64,000 bases of DNA from Rhodococcus_F sp040656415 (GTDB lineage: Bacteria; Actinomycetota; Actinomycetes; Mycobacteriales; Mycobacteriaceae), in assembly GCF_040656415.1 (NCBI RefSeq), contig NZ_JBFAMC010000001.1, positions 1,922,001 through 1,986,000 of the forward strand, in the 5' to 3' direction. A program made the position numbers and the translations under genes. Numbering within the stretch: position 1 is the stretch's first letter; every line of letters starts with the position of its first letter. The notes beneath the pieces were generated by a model. That model was not told the DNA's origin. It did no database searches and was given only the letters and a program-made list of their open reading frames with translations. Shown in pieces: positions 55,001 to 61,000 of the stretch.

Positions 55001-58000
55001 GGCTCACCGATACGAGCGGAACGTCGGACGGGGTCAGCCCACCGGTACCCGGCCGTGACGCGTGGGCAGCCAGCCCTTCGAGGGCGCGACGCCACAAGTC
55101 CGCGAACGCTGCCACCTGTGCCTCGTGAAGCACCCCACGGGGGAACGCGAACGTCGCCCTGAGCCGGGGTCCTTCTGCGCTGTCGTCGACGACGGCGTTG
55201 ATGTCGATCACGGATGCGACCGGCATTCGAGGATTCTGGGTTCCACCGAGTGCACCGCTGCCCTCCACCGGCAGCCAGGCCTCCGTACCGCTGGTGGTGC
55301 TCATCCGACCCAGATAGTTGAAACTCACTTGCGGGGAAGGGAATCGACGCAGAGCCGACGAGGTCTCCGCGTCCAGATACCGCAACATTCCGAAGCCGAT
55401 CCCATGATCCGGGATTGCGAGCAACTGCTCCTTGACGGCCTTCATCGCATGCCCTGCCGCGCGCCCCCCGGCCATCGCGTCGTCGACGTCGATTCCGGTG
55501 AGATCCATCCGTGCCGGGTACACGGTGGTGAACCATCCGACGGTCCGGGACAGGTCTGCTCCGGCGACGGCGCGCTCCTCACGGCCGTGCCCCTCCAGGG
55601 TGATCACAGAGTCCGAGATGTCGGCACCGTGCTCGCGCCGCCACACGATCAGTGCGAGTGTCACCGCGGTCATCAACCCGTCTGAGACGTTTCCGTGGAA
55701 GGCTTCCGGAAGCGCGGTGAGCAGTGCGCCCGTCACCGTCGGCGACACTTCGGAGGTGACGCGATCGACGGTGGCGGCGACGTCAACCGCGGGATCCAGC
55801 GGGCGCGATCCGATGAGAGGGTCGGGGCCATCGAGCATCTTCTCCCACAAACGGAGTTCATCCGTCCGTTGCCGCACGATGTCGCGCAACCCGTGCGACC
55901 AGCGCCGCATCGACGTTCCGACTGCGGGCAGCGCGGGAGTCGAACCCGCCTGGAGCTGCGAACACGCCGACGCGAGATCCGCAATGAGGATGCGCCACGA
56001 GACACCGTCGACTGCGAGGTGATGCACCACGACGAGCAGTCGCCCGGCCTCGTTCGGGGCGTCGAACCAGACCATCCGCATCAAGGTGGCGCTGGCTGGA
56101 TCCAAGTGGTCGGCCGCAGCTTCGAGTTCTGAGGCCGCGAGCGCGGTGAAGCCGTCGCCGTCGACCGTTTCGATCGGCACCCGGTGGACCAGCGACTCCG
56201 CAGGCACCGACCCGGCCGGCAGCACCTCCATGCGCCATTGGCACTCGCCTGCGGCGGACAGGCGTGCACGGAGCATGTCGTGACGGTCGAGCAGCGCCTC
56301 GACGGCTCGAACGAGGACATCGTGGGTGAGTCCGACGGGCGATGCCAGCAACAGTGCCTGCGAAAACCTGTCGAGCCGCCCGCCGCCACCGCGCTCGAGC
56401 ACCCATCTCACGACCGGCGTCAGCGGTAGGGGGCCGACTCCACCGCCCGGCAACTCGTCGAGCACCGCCACGTCGGCACTGTCGAAGCGGGCCGACTCGG
56501 CGAGACCGGCGACAGTCCTACGTTCGAACACGTCGCGGGGCGAGAGGATCACGCCGGATGCTTTGGCGCGCGCCACGAACTGTATCGACATGATGCTGTC
56601 GCCGCCCAGTGCGAAGAACGAGTCGTCCACACCCACCGAGTCCAGGCCGAGTACCTCCTTGAACAGTCCGGCGAGAAGGACCTCGGTCTCGGTTCGCGGG
56701 GGCCGACTCTCGGACACGGCAGCCACGAAGTCGGGCGCCGGAAGCGCTGCGCGGTCCAGCTTTCCGTGCACCGTCAACGGGAGCGCCTCGAGTTGCACCA
56801 GGGCTGCAGGCACCATGTATGCCGGCAACCGTGCACCGACGAAGTCGAGTACGGCTCTCGAGTCGATCCTCACCCCGGGTTCGGGCACCAGGTAACCGAT
56901 CAGCCGATCTCCGCCGCCGTCGTTCCATACATCCGTCACTGCCTGGGCCACGTCGTCGTGAGCGAGCAGAGCCGACTCGACCTCACCGAGTTCGATGCGG
57001 AAGCCTCGGATCTTCACCTGGGTGTCGGTACGACCGAGGTACTCGAGCTGGCCCTCGGTCGTCCAGCGCACCAGATCGCCGGTGCGATACATCCGGCAAC
57101 CTGGCGGGCCGAAGGGATCGGCGACGAAACGCTGCGCGGTCAGGGAGTACCGCCGGTGGTAGCCCCGCGCGAGCGCCGGGCCGGCGAGATACAGCTCCCC
57201 GACAACCCCGGCGGGCACCGGCTGCAGCCGTGCGTCCAGCACGACTTCTGCGAAACCGCGAGTGGGTGCTCCGATCGTGACCGGAGCGCCCGGCACCAAC
57301 CCGGTACTGATGCTCGACACCACGGTCGCCTCGGTGGGCCCGTATGCGTTGAACATCCGCCGTCCCGGTGCCCACCGTTCGACCAGTTCGGGAGGACACG
57401 CCTCTCCCCCCGTGACCACACACTCGAGTCCGGTGAGACCGGCGGGCTCCATCGACGCCAACGCTGCCGGCGTGACAAAGCAATGTGTGATCCGGTCGGA
57501 CTCCAGAAGCTGTGTCAGCTCGGTGCCGCCGACCAGGGAGGGTGGCGCGATCACCATCGTGGCCGCGGAGCCGGTCGCGAGCAGCAGTTCGAGAATGGAG
57601 GCATCGAAGCTCGGCGACGCGAAGTGCAACGTTCTGGACTCGTCGGTGGTGCCGAATGTCGCCTGTTCCTGTGCCGCGAAGTTGGACAGACCGCGATGCG
57701 TGGTGACCACACCCTTGGGCCTGCCGGTCGACCCGGACGTGTAGATCAGGTAGGCCGGGGCGTCGACCCGCACCGGCGACGTCCGTTCGTCATCGGTGAT
57801 CGCCGAATCCGGGAAGGCCGACAGACGATCATCGAAGTCGGCGTCGTCGAGCACCAGGCACGGCACCGTGGCGGGCAGCGCGTCACGGTGCGGCGACGTC
57901 GTCACCGCCCAGACGGCACCCGAATCCGCGATCATGTAATCGATCCGTGTCGCCGGGTGACCCGGGTCCACCGGAAGAAACGCCGCCCCCGACTTGGCCA

Positions 58001-61000
58001 CCGCCCAGACAGCCAGAACGGATTCCACCGACCGTGGTAGGCACAATGCGACGACGTCTTCCAGGCCGACACCGCGCTCGATCAGCATGCGGGCCAACTG
58101 GTTCGAGCGCCTGTCCAGGTCGCCGTACCGCACTTCACGGCCTTCGAAGACCAATGCCACAGCCTCCGGGTCGTTGGCGGCGGCGTGCGCCAACAGGTCC
58201 GGCAGCGTCCGCGCCGCCACCGCTGGGCCACCTCGCACCGGAGTCAGTTCTGCGCGCTCGGGGGCGTCGAGTATGTCGATGTCCCCCACCCGCGCGTCGG
58301 GGGCGGTGGTGACCGCCGCCACGATGCGCGCGAACCGTTTTGCAAAGCCTTCAGCAGTCCCCTGGTCGAAGATATCGGTCGCGTACCCGAGTGCCGCGGT
58401 GATACCTGCCGGGTTGCCGTCGGCGTCCACGTTCTCCGCCAAGGTCAATTGCAGATCGAAATTCGTGGAGTCGATGTCGAGATCAAGTCTCCGAATCTGC
58501 AGATCCGGCAGCTCCAGCGCGGGTCGCTCTATGTCCTGGAACTCCAGCATCACCTGGAAGAGCGGCGAGTACGCAGTCGAGCGAGATGGACTCAGGACCT
58601 CCACCACTCGTTCGAACGGGACCTCCGCATGGGTGAAGGCGCCCAGATCGGTTTCCCGCACACTGCCGAGTAATTCGGCAAACTCAGCGTTCCCGTCGAC
58701 GCGGACGCGCAGTACGAGCGTGTTGACGAACATGCCGACCACGTCGTCGAGTGCCTCGTGGCCACGTCCCGCGATCGGTGTCCCGACCGCAATGTCATCG
58801 GAACCACTCAACCGTGCCAGCATGACCACCAGCGCGGCGTGCAGGGTCATGAACACCGTCGTGTTGTGCTGCCTGGCCAGCCTCACCACGCGGGCATGCA
58901 CCTCAGGTTCGATCACGAACTCGACGCGACCGCCGCGAAGTGAACGGACGGCCGGTCGTGGGCGGTCGATGGGAAGCTCCAACACTTCCGGCAGGTCCGA
59001 CAGCGTCGTCGTCCAGTAGGCCAACTGTCGCGAGATCAACGACTGTCCGTCGGATTCCGAACCGAGCCACTCCCGCTGCCACAGGGTGTAGTCGGCGTAT
59101 TGCACAGGCAGCGGCGCCCAGGCCGGCGCCTGCCGCTGTGTGCGTGCGGTGTAGGCGAGGGTGACGTCGTGGGCCAGGGGTCCCATCGAGAAGCCGTCGG
59201 CCGCGATGTGATGCACCACCACGGCGAGTACATGAGTTTCCTCGTCAAGCCGGAAAAGATACGCGCGCAACGGGACCTGCTTCGTCACGTCGAATCCGGC
59301 GGACAGCGCTCGCACGCAGCGTTCGCTCAGCTCGGCATCCCCCGACACGTCGATCGGAGTGAGATCGGGTACCACGCTCGTCGCGGGCAAGATCACCTGT
59401 CCTGGCCCGTCGGCGGCGAGCGGGAAGATGGTGCGCACGGCCTCGTGCCGGGCGATGACGTCGGCAATGGCCCCCTGGAGAGCATTCACGTCGAGTCGGC
59501 CGTCGAGGCGCAACGCGAACGCGACGTTGTACGCCGATGAGGAGGTGTCGAACTGGTTGATGAACCACATTCGCTGTTGCGCCAATGAGACCGGGACTTC
59601 CGCGGTGTCTTCCCTCGGCTTCAGTGGCGGCCGGGATTCGACCCCTTCCTCTGATCCCGCCAGCAGCGCCAGTCCCGCGACGGTGGGCGCGTCGAATACG
59701 TCGCGAACACCTACGCGGTCGCCGACAGCTGCGTTGATCCGCGCCACCAATCGGGTGGCGATCAGCGAGTTGCCACCGAGGGCGAAAAAGTTGTCTTCCA
59801 CTCCTGCCCTCGCGATTCCGAGCAGGTCGGCGAAGACATCGGCCACGATCTCTTCGATTGGATTCCGTGGAGCCACGAATCCCAACGCGCCGGAAACGAA
59901 ATCGGGTGTCGGTAGCGCTTTCCGGTCCAGTTTGCCGTTCGCATTCACCGGCAGTTCGGCGAGCACGACCACCACCGACGGCACCATGTACCCGGGAAGC
60001 GCCTCCGCGGCGGTGTCGAGGACGGCCCGCTCGTCCAGCACTGCCCCGTTGGTCGGGATCACATACGCGGCGAGGTAGTCGTCGCCCGTCGGACCGTCGC
60101 TGCGAAGTACGACCACCGCCTGGGCGATGCCCTCATTCCGCAACAACGCGGCCTCGATCTCCCCGAGTTCGACACGTTGACCGTGCAACTTGACCTGGAA
60201 GTCGGTGCGGCCGAGGTACTCGAGCTCGCCGACGGCATTCCACGACACCAGGTCACCGGTTCGATACATCCGGTCGCCGGTCGCACCGAACGGGTTAGCC
60301 ACGAAGCGTTCGGCCGTCAAATCCGGCCGCGACACATATTCCCGCGCCAGCTGGGCACCCGCGAGGTACAACTCACCCGCCACACCCACCGGCACCGGCC
60401 GTAGCCGGGCGTCGAGCACCAGTAGGCGTGTATTCCACACCGGTGCGCCGATCGGCACTCGAACCGTGTCGGCGTCCGTGAACTCGTGGAACGTCACGTC
60501 CACCGCAGCCTCGGTCGGACCGTACAGGTTGTGCACCCCGGCACCAGGTACCAGCGTCCGCATCCTCGCCGCCGTCTGCGCGGGCAACGCCTCACCCGAC
60601 GCGAACACCCATCGCAGGCTCGTGCATCCCGTCACCGTTGGTTCGGCAGTGAACACCGCCAACATGGATGGCACGAAATGTACTGCCGTCACACAATGCT
60701 CGGCGATCACCCCTGCCAGATACCGCGGATCGCGATGACCGTCCGGGCGCGCGATCACCACCCTGGCGCCGACCTGCAACGGCCAGAACAATTCCCAGAC
60801 CGACACGTCGAACGTGACAGGTGTCTTCTGCAGCACCACATCATCGGAGCCGACCCGGTACTGCCCTTGCATCCACGCCAGACGATTGACGATCGCCGCG
60901 TGTGTCACCCCCACGCCTTTCGGTCGACCCGTCGACCCGGACGTGAAAATCACGTACGCCGTGTTCTCCGGCCGCAGCGGCGCCGAGCGGTCCCGATCCC